A stretch of 64,000 nucleotides of DNA from Gonatopus flavifemur (lineage: Eukaryota; Arthropoda; Insecta; Hymenoptera; Dryinidae), in the NCBI GenBank assembly GCA_018340375.1, contig JAFFJZ010000014.1, positions 3,410,001 through 3,474,000 on the forward strand, read 5' to 3'. Below the pieces are notes generated by a model that made no database searches, was not told the DNA's origin, and saw only the letters and a program-made list of their open reading frames with translations. Positions within the stretch are counted from its first letter, which is position 1. Each line of letters begins with the position of its first letter. Of the stretch, positions 11,969 to 23,660 are shown piece by piece. Position numbers and translations under genes: made by a program.

Positions 11969-12470
11969 TCACTCATAAGTATACACGTAGATTAATTTCG
12001 CAATGTTGCAGGAGTACACACTGTTGGTAGCGCCGTTATCAATGTATTTCATGCATGAAGAGTTAGTTTTTACTTTACGATGATATGAAGAAGCTTCAAA
12101 AAGAACTTTGTTCTTCAAAAGTCTATGAAAAACATGACAAGAACTCATAGCAATTCCATTTTCATCCAAAACTTGAGTTATAAATCCTGGAAAAGTGTGA
12201 TATTTTTGTAAAGAATCTACTATTTGGGTCAGTTCAGGAACAGATTGTAATTTACGTTTTTTATTGGGTTTCATCAATTTTTCACAATAGTCATGAATTG
12301 ATGACTCATTTTAAATGAATATGGATTGAAAATTTGTAGTTGATATGAACATTGAGATTGATGCACAGATTTGTAATGCGGCATATCTTGTTTCATGGAC
12401 AAAATTTGCCAACTTTCAATTCGAATCTTCATACATGAAACAAGATGTCGTAAACAATGGTCCAAGTTTT
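11969..12470 (-). pseudogene. Fragment of a transposon-like protein gene
   Basis: Two minus-strand frames (12465-12274 and 12277-11969) overlap by four bases. Readable stretches include DHCLRHLVSCMK, CSYQLQIFNPYSFKMSHQF and, in the other frame, RLLKNKVLFEASSYHRK followed by VKTNSSCMKYIDNGA. The style resembles the C-terminal part of the MHD-LEG / PKHH transposon proteins (compare the gene at 2942-5113), but I cannot match it firmly. At least one frameshift is needed. It is cut on its 5' side by a mariner fragment. Confidence 0.3.
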
Positions 12471-13040
12471 CTATAATATAGTCTCTCTCAACTTCAACAC
12501 ACTTATTCTAACGATCCTCCAATGATTTTATACCATCTGTGTAATGATTTTCCGGACGCTCCGCAAAATACTGTTCCACAGCTGCAATAGCTTCTTCATT
12601 CGACGAAAAACGCTTTCCACGAAGGAATTGTTTCAAATTTCTGAAGAGGTAATAGTCGGAGGGAGCCAAATCTGGTGAATACGGTGGATGTTCAAGCAAT
12701 TCGTACTTCAATTCGTTCAGTTTAGCCATTGCCAGAACACTTGTGTGAACACGTGCATTGTCTTGATGCAAAATGATTTTTTTCTTCCGTAAACCGGGTC
12801 CTTTTTCATGAATTTTCTCATCCAACTGGTCCAAAAGGTTGCAATAATATTCAGAGTTAATTTTTTTACCTTTTTCGAGATAATCAATCTACAAAACCCC
12901 TTTTGCGTCTCAAAAAACCGATGCTGAAACCTTTTTTGTCGATCGTTCTGACTTCCCCCGTTTCGGAGCTAAACAACTAGCTCCAGTCCACTGTAAACGT
13001 TCTTGTTTCAGTTTAGGATCATGATGGTAGATCAGTATAT
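12471..13040 (-). pseudogene. Truncated mariner transposase (C-terminal half)
   Basis: Minus-strand frame from about 12860 to 12508 gives NSEYYCNLLDQLDEKI, HQDNARVHTSVLAMAK, EHPPYSPDLAPSDYYLFRNL and FSSNEEAIAAVEQYFA. These include the second (HQD) and third (APSD) catalytic aspartates with 34 residues between them, the mariner DD34D spacing. It is the same family as the complete mariner at 33147-34436. Further upstream the frame carries a TAG within the strand before NSEYY, and the match ends near 13040. The first aspartate and both inverted repeats are missing, so it is a dead remnant. Confidence 0.75.
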
Positions 13041-13092
13041 AGATCCCTCAAATCTTCTATAGACGTTCCAGATACAGGTTTTAACCAGTATA

Positions 13093-13479
13093 CAGGGTGG
13101 GGCATTTAAAGTGTCGCGGGCGTTTTTTCCAAAAATAAAGTGAGATACGAGAAAATTTTTCGGACAAAAGTTGTAGGGTACCGAGGGGGACATCCGATGG
13201 TGGCCTTGGCTTTGACCTCAAATCTCATCTTCAAGGGCATTCTGAGATCAACTCTTGTTTTTTAAATAGCATCTCATATTTTTTACTGCAGATTTGGATT
13301 CTAGGTCAAAAACCAAGAAACTTTTGTCTGAACCATTTTCCTGAAATCCGCAAAAATGGCGCTCTAATCGATATTGTTCCATTTTGAATCTGACATTCGA
13401 ATAATTCGAAAACGAAGGGTCTTGCAAAAGAATGTTTCGTACAAAAGTTGTCAATACACAACACATTTCAATCGTCTAC
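13093..13479. repeat. Left inverted repeat of DD41D copy 1
   Basis: About 387 bp; pairs with 14684-15124, with an interruption in the right arm. Confidence 0.85.
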
Positions 13480-13603
13480 ATTACCACCATTCAGAGCTCA
13501 CGCGATGTAAACAAACGACGGGGTTCAGTGAAAATTCACGATTTTGAAAGTCAGTTTGTCAGTTACATTTGATTATTACTTGGTTTATGACAAACTGAAA
13601 ATC

Positions 13604-14668
13604 ATGGATATCCGATACACGGTTTCTGAAAAGATCGATATGATCTACATTTACGGTGAAGTGCATAAGAACCCCAGACAAGCATATGACTTGTATGCAG
13701 AACGATTTCCTGAAAGGACAACGCCATCCATTAGGTATTTTCAACGTATTACAAAATTATTCTCAGAAACGGGAAGTGTTACAAGGGAAAAACGACATCG
13801 AATGAGAACTGTTAGCGGAGAAAATGCGGAAGTTAATGTACTAGCTGCAGTAGCCAATAATCCACACGTGAGCTCTCGTGAAATTGAACTCCATTCGGGA
13901 ATTTCTCGAAGAAGTGTTCTTCGAATACTGAAACGTCACAAATTCCATCCGTATCACATTTGTTTGCATCAAGACCTTCACGGTGATGATTTCGAAAATC
14001 GTGTACAGTTTTGTCGATGGGGTCTAGCGCAAATGCACAATAACAACTTCATCAACATATTATTTTCTGATGAGTCGACGTTCACCAATCATGGTCAAGT
14101 AAATCGACATAATATGCATTACTGGGCGACAGAAAATCCAAGATGGTTACGTCAAGTAGAGCATCAAAGACAATGGGCTGTGAATGTTTGGTGTGGTATT
14201 TTTCGATCTCGAGTAATTGGACCGTACTTCATGGCAGATACGCTAAATGGAGAGAAGTACAGACATTTCTTAGATCAAGTACTTCCAACATTACTTGAAG
14301 ACATACCTATTCAGGAACGATTGAATATGTGGTATCAACACGATGGTTGTCCATCCCATTATGCAGTCACAGCTCGAGAAATATTGGACAGAGATTATCC
14401 TGGACGATGGATAGGACGTCGTGGACCAGTTCATTGGCCTGCCCGTTCTCCGGATCTTACTTCTCCAGATTTTTTTTTATGGGGATACATAAAAGATACA
14501 GTTTATCAACAAGCACCGACTACACCTGAGAAAATGCGTCGAAGAATCATCAATGCATGCGCGAGCATCGATGAAGATATACTAGCACGAGTTCAGCAAT
14601 CTTTTGTAAAACGTTTTGAAATGTGTATTGAAGTCGAAGGCCATCATTTTGAGCATCCACTGCATTAA
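13604..14668 (+). CDS. Intact DD41D transposase
   Basis: Catalyses cut-and-paste transposition of its own element into TA sites (family knowledge). ATG at 13604 (MDIRYTVSEKIDMI) is chosen because the homologous family starts with YTxxEKxDMxxIYGE, the DUF4817 helix-turn-helix region; the longer upstream frame from 13544 has only a non-ATG start. 354 residues, no interruption. N-terminal DNA-binding region about residues 1-130 (FPERTTPSIRYFQRI; SSREIELHSGISRRSVL). DDE_3-type core: first D in LFSDESTF, second in YQHDGCPSHY, third in SPDLTSPDFFLWG. There are 41 residues between the second and third D, the DD41D spacing reported for the Visitor family. All catalytic residues are present, so the element could be active. 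Confidence 0.85.
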   Translation: MDIRYTVSEKIDMIYIYGEVHKNPRQAYDLYAERFPERTTPSIRYFQRITKLFSETGSVTREKRHRMRTVSGENAEVNVLAAVANNPHVSSREIELHSGISRRSVLRILKRHKFHPYHICLHQDLHGDDFENRVQFCRWGLAQMHNNNFINILFSDESTFTNHGQVNRHNMHYWATENPRWLRQVEHQRQWAVNVWCGIFRSRVIGPYFMADTLNGEKYRHFLDQVLPTLLEDIPIQERLNMWYQHDGCPSHYAVTAREILDRDYPGRWIGRRGPVHWPARSPDLTSPDFFLWGYIKDTVYQQAPTTPEKMRRRIINACASIDEDILARVQQSFVKRFEMCIEVEGHHFEHPLH

Positions 14669-14683
14669 AATTATCCAAGTGAT

Positions 14684-15124
14684 GTAGACGATTGAAATGT
14701 GTTGTGTTTTGTCTGTTATACCCCATCACCTCCGTTTCAGTTCAAGGGGTCCCCCTTGGAATCAGACAACTTTTGTCCGAAACATTCTCCTCCAAGACCC
14801 TTCGTTTTCGAGTTATTCTAATGTCAGATTCAGTATGGAACAATATCGATTAGAGCGCCATCTTTGCGGATTTCAGGAAAATGGTTCAGACAAAAGTTTC
14901 TTGGTTTTTGACCTAGAATCCAAATCTGCAGTAAAAAATATGGGATGCTATTTAAAAAACAAGAGTTGACCTCAGAATGCCCTTGAAGATGAGATTTGAG
15001 GTCAAAGCCAAGGCCACCATCGGATGTCCCCCTCGATACCCTACAATTTTTGTCCGAAAAATTTTCTCGTATCTCATTTCATTTTTGGAAAAAACGCCCG
15101 CGACACTTTAAATGCCCCACCCTG
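14684..15124. repeat. Right inverted repeat of DD41D copy 1
   Basis: Complementary to the left repeat. The frame MCCVLSVIPHHL seen here (and in copy 2) is the repeat read through, not a second gene. Confidence 0.85.
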
Positions 15125-15126
15125 TA

Positions 15127-16313
15127 TATATACGTATACTTGTAGGATAACGATGAGATCATTAGGAATGGGGATATGCACGTTAGCAGATGAAAATAAT
15201 TCTTCTCAGCGATATGGATTGAGGAACGAAACACTTATATGACTCATAGGTTTACCATTTCCATCCAACTTCTACTGCCCATCAGATTCATTCACGTCCA
15301 TCGGAAATTTGAGTTCATTCCCTCTAATTTCAGTCTCAATTCCTGATACGTTTTGTCTTCGCAATGTGAGAGGATTTGGTGGTATTGTTTGAACATCGCT
15401 GATGATATTAATTATTATGTTGATGTGTTATTTTCAAAAACGATATGGTTTTCTATTCTTATGCATATACAAAACAGTGAAGAGGTTATAAGAATATCAT
15501 CAGGAGAAGATGTATGTCATACCATTTCCCATTATTACGAGAGAAAGAATCGAATATATCATTGCTGACCATTATTTCTTATTAAGAACAAAATGAATAA
15601 TTTAAAACAAAGTGAAAACTTCCATCTCATTGAATGAATAGTTCATTTGTTCCCTCTCCAGGGAAATATTTCTTGGGATCAATGGAATATTCAGACAAAT
15701 TCAGTAATAGAATGCTTGCGCTGAATAAATTAATTGGTTTTATAAATAAATGATTTATTCGCCACGAGTGATCAATTTTGGCAATCAATTGAATATTTCT
15801 GGAAGACAAATAAACATTTTTCCAAGTGTAGGCAAAAATAGATTGATGAATCCCAATAAAATATCCACAATCATTTGAAGTGGTGCATAAACAGCTTATC
15901 ATCACTGGTTATGATCAATCGCATTATTCACTAATTGAAACAGTGGAACTTGAACTTCAGGACCAAATTACATGGGAACGATTTTGTTAACACATATGAT
16001 ATTTGGTTGTAATGACTTTGAATCTGGTTCCGATTACCAGGAAATTAGATTGTAGTAATCAGCCTAAATAGTTCCAGCCAAAATTAATTACGTGTTTGAA
16101 GTTAGAAGGACCAAATTTTTATTCTCGGGGTAATAACCAAAACATGTAGTCGATTTTAGGTAGAACCATTTCACCTGGTGATTGAAACTATATTTTGTTG
16201 TATCTGGAACCAGAGTTCAAGGTATTACGACCGTAAATCTTCAATCACGCTGTTTTTCTGTCAATTTAATACAATATCCACTGATAATCAGTATTTGCTC
16301 TCTAAATATGGAA
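15127..16313. other. AT-rich sequence, no gene recognised
   Basis: Only short frames without resemblance to known proteins; no inverted ends or tandem repeats that I can support. Confidence 0.4.
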
Positions 16314-16463
16314 GAATGAGAATTCCACTGGAACGGAACGGAAGGTTCTCCTTTGGCTGCCTTAAGAGTCGAATTCCACTCTCTTGGAGTGAGAATTCAC
16401 TCTTTACGCAGCCAGAAGTGAATTCATCTTTCCGTTCGAGTGGAAATCTCAATTTTTCCCATT
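16314..16463. repeat. Foldback of ~150 bp
   Basis: GAATGAGAATTCCACTGGAA near 16314 pairs with TTCGAGTGGAAATCTCAATT near 16435. The centre contains smaller GAATTCAC/GTGAATTC palindromes. Confidence 0.5.
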
Positions 16464-16729
16464 TGGAGAGTACGGCATTAATATACAGTTGTCTATTTTT
16501 TAATGCGAACAGCGGAATTTCATTGCTGTTCAATTTACATAATATATATTCTATAATTGTTCTTCGTACTTGAGAAACCTCCCAACTATTTCGGTATTAA
16601 TTTTGATAATGTACTTCACCGGTTCACGATGGATTTTGTGCTGTTGAATCCTCACAAGACTCATCTTCGTTTCGCTCCTCCTCACTTAAGATTGAATCAG
16701 AGCCTGTTTTGTATACAAATAGGTTGAGA

Positions 16730-17303
16730 TCCTTACTGATGCGTTATAGAAGGCTAGGAGCGGCGAGGACGAGGGCGAGGGATGGCGAAGGAACAACTAC
16801 GATATTTAGAGAAAAAGCCGAGGGTGGCATTTATTCTGAGTCGAGGCGGTTATCTATCTCATAAGGGAAAAAAAAATGTACAAGGTTGAACCTTAACCTC
16901 ACTTACTTGATAGACGTGAGTGTTGTGGGCGGGTGTAGGTCTAATCGTATTGTCTGTCCAATCGTAGTGCGTCGCAGAGCCTTCCTTCCAAGAGGAGCAG
17001 AGCGGACCTCCCTTCTTCCAGGCGTTTTGACCAGTTTTCTGGAGCCAGAAATCGAGGTGTCTCCGAACCAGACAATTTCTCTTCAGAATTACTTGACGGT
17101 GTCCCGATATCGCGGGACCCACTTCCGAGTTGCGCCACGTGCTTTCACTGAAACTTCCGGGTGTTGAACTGATATATCAATTTGTTACGTCTCATTTGAG
17201 TCGAGCCTCGTAACGGAATGTGTCGCTGCTTCTTCCACCTCTACTTCCTTTTCTTGTCGTTCCCTCCTTGAACTCTCTTGGCGTAAGTAACGCTTACGTT
17301 ACA
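16730..17303 (-). mobile_element. Fragment of a Ty3/Gypsy-type element: LTR end, primer site, start of gag region
   Basis: On the minus strand, TGGCGCAACTCGGAAGTGGG (about 17138 downward) resembles the TGGCGCAAC primer-binding sites of insect Gypsy elements. Upstream of it, about 17303-17140, would be a short LTR beginning TGTAACGTAAGCG. Downstream, a 65-codon minus frame (FLAPENWSKRLEEGRSALLL) could be the start of gag. GC content is higher than the surroundings. No matching second LTR is in the window. Confidence 0.35.
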
Positions 17304-17367
17304 GCGTTCAAAATGATATATGATGGAGAAGTACTGTGTTTGTGATCACTCTGACGCTATTGAAAAC

Positions 17368-17589
17368 CACGGTCGGATTTAGAATTATGGAGGCTCCGGG
17401 GTGGAGAGTTGTGGGGGCCTATTATCCATGGTTAATCCAATTATACTGTTGCATCGGTTCCCCGAGTATCATGTATAACTTATATGAAAACGATATCGAG
17501 AAATTACGGAGTTCCAGAGTGTGGCAACCTCTACTATGTGTAGGCACCGGAGCGCAAGCCCCTGTAGCTTCGCCTTGAATCCGTCCCTG
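17368..17589. mobile_element. hAT-type MITE
   Basis: Ends CACGGTCGGATT / AATCCGTCCCTG resemble the CAGGGGCGGAT ends of hAT MITEs. Flanks TTGAAAAC and ATGGAAAC agree at 6 of 8 positions, a worn 8-bp target duplication. Confidence 0.5.
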
Positions 17590-17799
17590 ATGGAAACTTG
17601 TGAATTATGTTTATATAGCGTGAAATGGCATTATTTTCAGTCACGTACATACATTCGAATTGAAATTACGTTTGAATTATATATGAATGAAAGTGCACCT
17701 ATCACGACAATACCACTGATACACCATACAGAACAGCTACAGAACCCAGTTCAAATCACAGCTGGAATGCCATGTGAAATATTCATTTTACTCCCAGTA

Positions 17800-17949
17800 C
17801 ACTGTGAAAAGGAAGTCTTAATCTGTTTGCATATTAATTTTAGACAATGCTTTTTCCATTTTGTCGGCGATTGTTTCTTCGGCTTAATTTGTTTGCATCA
17901 TAGATTCAGCCATGAAATGAGCTGAATTTAAGACTTTCTCTTTACAGTG
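17800..17949. mobile_element. CACTGT-ended MITE
   Basis: CACTGTGAAAAGGAAGTCTT at the left pairs with AAGACTTTCTCTTTACAGTG at the right. A TA lies before the left end; the right flank is TG. Confidence 0.6.
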
Positions 17950-18524
17950 TGAGAGTAACTATACAACCTCCATAGGAATGAATTTAAGGAAGATCAAATT
18001 ATCAAATGAAAAATGGGGAGCTCAATTGGAGACGGCGAATTTCCATAACTATCGTCACTATCGCAGTTCATTCCTCGATCAGCTCGCAATATTTTGTACT
18101 GTTGAAAGCGAGGATACTCTTCAAAATCTCTCCGTCTTCTATACATTTTCAAAGGAATATGAATCGTTTGGGGGAGATATCAAAACCTGTAATGTATATG
18201 GGTAAAGTATGGTTATCATGCATATGAGCTGGAAAGCACATTGAAGCATTCTTGAAAAGTAAAAAACATGGACTTGGTCTGTGATAAATACCTTCGATAT
18301 TGATGTGATTTGATAATGCACCAAACAGAAAATCGAGAGAAAGGAGAGAAGAGAACAATTATCCCATGAGAATTTTTCAATTCAATCAAATCAATTCATT
18401 GAGTATGTATAGGTCACATCCATTCTCTTATAAAAGGGCAAATTCCATCAAAATATCTCAATGTCAAGTGACGGGCAATTTGTCAAAGTTTTGATACGGT
18501 GAGATAATTATTTACCCTGTTGCT

Positions 18525-19949
18525 GGGGCAAAATTTCTCAAGCGTACTAGCTCAAAAATTTTTACCTCCTCAATCTTTCTGAAATTTCACTGATATGTAG
18601 TACTAGTTGGTGACTTTTGATCCTATAAAGGATTTCGCTCTGGTACCTCTGGTTATCAAACTACAGGGGCCCAAAATTCACAGATTTCGTTTAATCAGCT
18701 CTTTTGAATATATAATTTCTTAAATTCCTTTTATAAAACCATTTTCGATATTGTTTTTCGTGGATTTTCTTCTGTTCTTTACAATGGGGTAATCTGTTTT
18801 TGTGAGGAAAAATTTTTCCCAACAAATTCAGCAAGTTTAAAATTATTTTTGCATTTTTTTAATTCCGACAATTTTGAAAATTTCTTAAATTAGCTCATCT
18901 GAAAGCTGGATTCTTCAGCTTCAAAATCGTGTAGGAGAAATTATGGGACGAAAATTTTATCTGGCATTCGCAACGGTTTGTAGCGCGCGTGTCGCATATT
19001 CCTATCAGCTACTGAACGTTCTGATACGGTTCGTCATACCGTTGACGTGGAATTGATGTGAAACGAACTGGTTTTCAATGGAATATGATTTTTCAATCAT
19101 GCCAATGATTTCATACAATGTTACCGTACCATTATATTATCAAACTTTATCAATAACAGCTTTTGAAAGTATGGAACAAAATATTGAATAAATATTAGGG
19201 GTGTGCGGGTACCCGAGTCATCGGGTTTTTATCGGGTCGGGTCGGGTTTTTCAGTTACCCGAGTTTTTCAGGTACCCGATTACATTCGGGTAATTCAAAT
19301 ATAGCAAACGTTTTCCTCAGCAGGAAATATTGTGACAGCAACTCGATCAAGATTGCTGACGAAACATGTGGAAGAGTTGTGCTTCCTCCATTCAAATTTA
19401 AAAATATGAAAAAAGAATGATATTTATGAGAAGAATATTTATTTTCATTGATGTTCAAGATTATATATTGTGGTTACTAAATACGAAAATAGATAATATA
19501 TTATTTATGAGATACCAATGTGATTATATTTTTTATTTGAATTAAAAAATAAATATAAACATTCCATGAAGCAATTTGGAGATTTCCTAATGCGCTGCAT
19601 AATCAATTACATGGAGTAACAACCCTGATAGACTTGTAGTGAATATGGCATTCTTCATATTAGAATCGAATTCATATGAAATCCCCTTATTCCTACAATC
19701 GCTCAAGACAATTTGTCCTTAAAATATCAACGGCAATGGCAACTTCGAATAGAAGTTGAAAATATTAAATTCAAGCGATTTTATTATATTTGGGACCCGA
19801 CTTGGAAACCCCGATTTAATCGGGTACCCGACCCGACCCGACCCGAAAAGAAATACAAATACCCCAACCCGATCCGACCCGATAAAAAGTGCTACCCGCA
19901 CACCCCTAATAAATATACATAACATAATGAATATGGAATAATTCTGCTC
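18525..19949. repeat. Left terminal inverted repeat, interrupted
   Basis: Phrases such as CATTCGCAACGGTTTG, AGCTGGATTCTTCAGCTTCA and TATGGAATAATTCTGCTC recur as complements in 22445-23660. Confidence 0.8.
19196..19908. mobile_element. 713-bp hAT-type MITE with perfect 8-bp target duplication
   Basis: Ends TAGGGGTGTGCGGGTACCCG and complement (CGCACACCCCTA region); ATAAATAT flanks both sides (19188-19195, 19909-19916). Subterminal regions are full of CGGGT words. Sits inside the left inverted repeat of the larger transposon. Confidence 0.9.
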
Positions 19950-20384
19950 TCTAGAAAATACACTGGCTTCTTTTCTGCTCAACCCATACACTATTGCATC
20001 GGGAAGAATGTTGGGAAACTTTTGTTGTAGACTCGGAAAAATAGTTCTCAAATCTATTAATTTGAATTTGTGATCGATGTTTCTCAATTCGATGAACAAT
20101 TGAATCCTGTAAACACCTTCGATACATCAAACATATCGACGATGTTCATTTGTTTTTCCTTGTTTATACACATACTTCATACAACTTGATATCATACGAA
20201 AAATCGCATCGCATGACACGATCTTGAATTCTAAGTGAAATTGTTTCAATTCTAAATATGATTCGCAATTCGTGATGGAAATCAATTTTTTCTTCTCCAA
20301 CTGTTTGATTGTGTTTGTTTGTAGGCAATTCAATTAAGAGATGAAATACAGCATTATTGACACAACATTCCTTGATTCTCAAAA

Positions 20385-22432
20385 ATGTCTGCAACTCAAA
20401 GTTTTGTTGATCGTTGTTGTAATCCTTTGCACAAAATCCATCAGAAATTCAGATCAAGAGATTTGAGAACTATTCCTCCAAATCTATAAGAAAAGTTTCC
20501 CAGTATCCTCCCCGACGCGAAAGTGTGTGGGTTATGCAGAAAAGGAGCTGCTGCTTGTTCTGGAGAGAAGCCTCCAATTGATGCACAAGATGATTCGTTC
20601 AGTCATGTTTCACTCGAGGTATTGATATCATATTTTCAATTGCTGAAAAAACAATTTGTACATCAATGGAAATGGACAATGATGTGAATGAGAATTAATT
20701 ACTACGATATGTTTCCCATAATTCAGGATGACGATGATGATGGTATTGATGAACATGGTAGTGACGATGATGACCAGTCATTAGAGAAGAAACCAAGAGA
20801 TTGTAAAATTGAGGAACATGAATCGGCTATGGAGGTTCTTGATCAAATCAAGCAGAAATATGAAACCTAATATTACTCCTCACGCTTGCGCCAAAATCCT
20901 GGGGTCGGGAGAGACTTGCTGACGAGTTTGAGACTTCTGAAGGCCAAGCTAGGAAAGCTATCGAACTGGTAAAAGAAAATGGTATTTGAACGTCACCATC
21001 TCCAAGAAAGGGTCATGTTTCAGCTTTTGAAATGAAAAACAAGATCATAAGTTTCAATAATGATGACGAAAATAGTCGTATAATGCCGAGCATGAAAGAT
21101 TTTGGTTCAGTTGAAAAAGAAGACGGATCACGAGAGCACGTACAAAAGAGATTGATTCTGTGCAATCCTTCAGAATTATATTTTGCGTTCAAAGATCAGA
21201 AACCTACTGTTCCGGTCAGTCTCTCTACATTCTCGCAGCTTAGACCTCGTAATTGCGTACTCGCTGGAGCTAGTGGAACGCATACTGTTTGCGTTTTTGT
21301 CCATCACGAGAATGTCAATTCAATGCTTGATGCGATAGATATTCAAAAATTAACATCCGGTACGAATAATCCAATCGCCACTTATCATGATGCTCTCAAA
21401 ATGTTTTTATGTCAGAATCCATGTGCCGAATGTTATCTCGATGAATGTTTATTATATCCTGGCAAAGAGGGTTTCCAGAATTTTTGACAAACAGTTTTCG
21501 AAGACAATTGCATCGAGAAACTCGAATATCAAATTTGGCAACAGACTGATCGTAGCACTTCGCGTACTGAAATTGCAGATGCAGAAGATTTTTCAGAAGA
21601 ACTTTCTCGTTGCCTTTCGAAACTCAAATTCCATTCATTCGTTGCGAAGCAGCAGTCATCTTTTCTGAGAAATTTGAAGGATAATTTACAAGAAGGAGAA
21701 TTTGTATTTTTATGCGATTTCGTGGAAAATTATGCGTTTGTAGCCCAGAATGCTGCACAGGGTTTCCACTGGAACAACGACCAAACGACATTTTTCACCA
21801 CTGTCATTTATTACAAACAAGGAAACAAACTCAGTCATCGGAGCGTTGCTATTTTATCGGATAATTTGAATCACGATACAAACGCTGTGTACGAATTCAG
21901 AAAAATTATAATAGCGTACCTGAAAGTGCATTTTCAACCAAGAAAAATTTTGTATTTAACGGATGGAGCGTCTCAACACTTCAAGAATAGATATAATTTC
22001 AGAAATCTTTTGTGTCATTACAAAGATTTTGAAATAGCAGCTGAATGGCATTTCCATGCAACTGCTCATGGAAAAGAGCCTTGTGACGGTATCGGTGGTA
22101 ATCTGAAACGACTAGCAGCTCGAGCGAGTCTTCAAGCGAGGTCTCAGCAGCAAATTTAAAATCCTGATGCGCTTTACGAATGGGCGAAGAGAAATCTATC
22201 AGAAACTGTTGTTTTTTTTAGTTCGGAGACAAATCATGAAATCACTGCTAAGAAGCTCAAAACTCGCTTCGAAACGGCAAAAAAAATCCCCGGAACACTC
22301 AAATATCATTGTTTTATCCCAACTTCAAACATGACTTCGCATTTACGAGTATTTTCGCCATCATTGAATGTAGATGTTTTCTCAGAGATGAAAATTCAAA
22401 AAAAAATGAATACAAATAAAAAATTGCTCTAA
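20385..22432 (+). pseudogene. Decayed transposon gene (FAEN / SDG..Q..KN / CDGIGG type)
   Basis: Exon 1 begins at ATG 20385 (MSATQSFVDRCCNPLHKIH), includes CGLCRKG (zinc ligands), has TAA at 20487-20489 and ends at 20618. The intron 20619-20726 (GTATTG...ATTCAG) keeps phase 0. Exon 2 starts with an acidic run (DDDDDGIDEHGSDDDD), shifts frame near 20868, then reads APKSWGRERLADEFETSE, with TGA at 20987-20989. It continues through LRPRNCVLAGASGTHTVCVF, a TGA at 21485-21487, and in the same frame LCDFVENYAFVAQ, LYLTDGASQHFKNRYNF and AHGKEPCDGIGGNLKRLAAR. A TAA at 22157-22159 precedes an in-frame tail ending TAA 22432. I recall this architecture from an uncharacterised arthropod protein family. 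At least four stops and one frameshift: dead. Confidence 0.65.
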
Positions 22433-22444
22433 ATATATTGCTTC

Positions 22445-23660
22445 GAGCAGAATTATTCCATATTCATTATATTATGTGTATTCATTCATGATTATTTCTC
22501 ATGATTCCAAAAGCTGTTATTGATGAAGTTTGATAATATAATGGTACGGTAACATTGTATGAAATCATTGACATGGTTGAAAAATCATATTTTATTGAAA
22601 AACAGTTCGTTTCACATCAATTCCACGTCAACGGTATCCCGAAGGGAACATGAAGCTCCGACAAATGTTCAGAATAGATCATGATAGATCAGACTGAAGC
22701 TCTGTTGGAGCTCAAGTTTAGATTCGTAAACGTTCGACGAAGGTCCGATGAACGTTGAAATGTCCACTTGAAAATAGTTTGAATGAACGTTCATAAAACG
22801 TTCATCGAACGTTTACTAAAGGTTCGTTCGAGTTGCAATTTTTCGATCAAAGTTTTTTTCAAAGTATATTTTTCCACGAAAAAATGAAAGATTGAGGCAT
22901 TTCTAACTATGATTGTAATTCCGTCTGAAACATAAAAAACTGAAGGTTGAATGAATCTTCGTAGAATCTTTAATAAACGTTCTATGAACCTTCATTCAAG
23001 CTATTTTCAAGCGGACATTTCAACGTTCATCGGACCTTCGTCGAACGTTTCCGAATCTAAACTTGAGCTCCAACGGAGCTTCAGTCTGATCTATCATGAT
23101 CTATTCTGAACGTTCGTCGGAGCTTCATGTTCCCTTCGGGTATGATGAACCGTATCACAACGTTCAGTAGCTAATAGGAATATGCGACACGCGTGCTTCA
23201 AACCGTTGCGAATGCCAGATGAAATTCCCTTTCCATAATTTCTCCTACACGATTTTGAAGCTGAAGAATCCAGCTTTTGAATGAACTAACTTAAAAAATG
23301 TTCAAAATTGTCGAAATTGAAAAAAAAATGCAAAAATAACTTTAAACTCGCTAAATCTGTTGGAAAAAATTGTTTCTCACCAAAACAAATTATGCCATTG
23401 TGAAGAACAAAAAAAGGTACGAAAAGCAATATCGGAAAAAAATTTTATCAAAAATTGTAATTCGAGAAATCATATCTTCAAAAGAGCTTATTAAACGAAA
23501 TCGTGAATTTTGAACCCCTGTAGTTTGATACCCAGAGCTACCAGAGCAAAATCCTCCATAGGATCCAAAGTCACTTCCTAGTACTCCATTCCAGTGAAAT
23601 TTTAGAAAGATTGAGGAGGTAAAAATTTTTGAGCTGGTACGCCTGAGAAATTTTGCCCCT
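22445..23660. repeat. Right terminal inverted repeat, interrupted
   Basis: Complement of 18525-19949, with small substitutions throughout, showing age. Interrupted at 22638-23140. Confidence 0.8.
22638..23140. mobile_element. 503-bp palindromic MITE, TAT target duplication
   Basis: CCCGAAGGGAACATGAAGCT at the left, complement at the right, TAT on each side (22635-22637, 23141-23143). A 3-bp T-A-T duplication is in keeping with PIF/Harbinger-type elements (inference). The interior repeats GAACGTT words. It interrupts the right inverted repeat of the larger transposon. Confidence 0.8.

Larger units (their letters stand above)
13093..15124 (+). mobile_element. Complete DD41D Tc1/mariner element, copy 1 (Visitor-like)
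   Basis: Terminal sequence CAGGGTGGGGCATTTAAAGT and its complement at the right end, each next to TA (13091-13092, 15125-15126). The inverted repeats are very long, about 13093-13479 and 14684-15124; the right one has an extra segment (around CCCCATCACCTCCG) absent from the left. A single transposase gene lies between them. A second, 1975-bp copy in opposite orientation lies at 35202-37176, and a 124-bp piece of the repeat at 41559-41682. Confidence 0.9.
18525..23660. mobile_element. Transposon with ~0.7-kb terminal inverted repeats, both invaded by MITEs
   Basis: Outer ends GGGGCAAAATTTCTCA and complement. Left repeat 18525-19949, right repeat 22445-23660; removing a 713-bp insertion (19196-19908) from the left and a 503-bp one (22638-23140) from the right leaves arms of similar length (about 700 bp each). 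The space between holds a decayed two-exon gene. No convincing target duplication at the outer ends. Original length would have been about 3.9 kb. Superfamily not recognised. Confidence 0.8.

Noticed and set aside
14697..14969. A 90-codon frame (MCCVLSVIPHHL...) occurring identically at 35357-35629 on the other strand
   Set aside because: It lies in the inverted repeat of the two DD41D elements; identity follows from the repeat, not from protein conservation.
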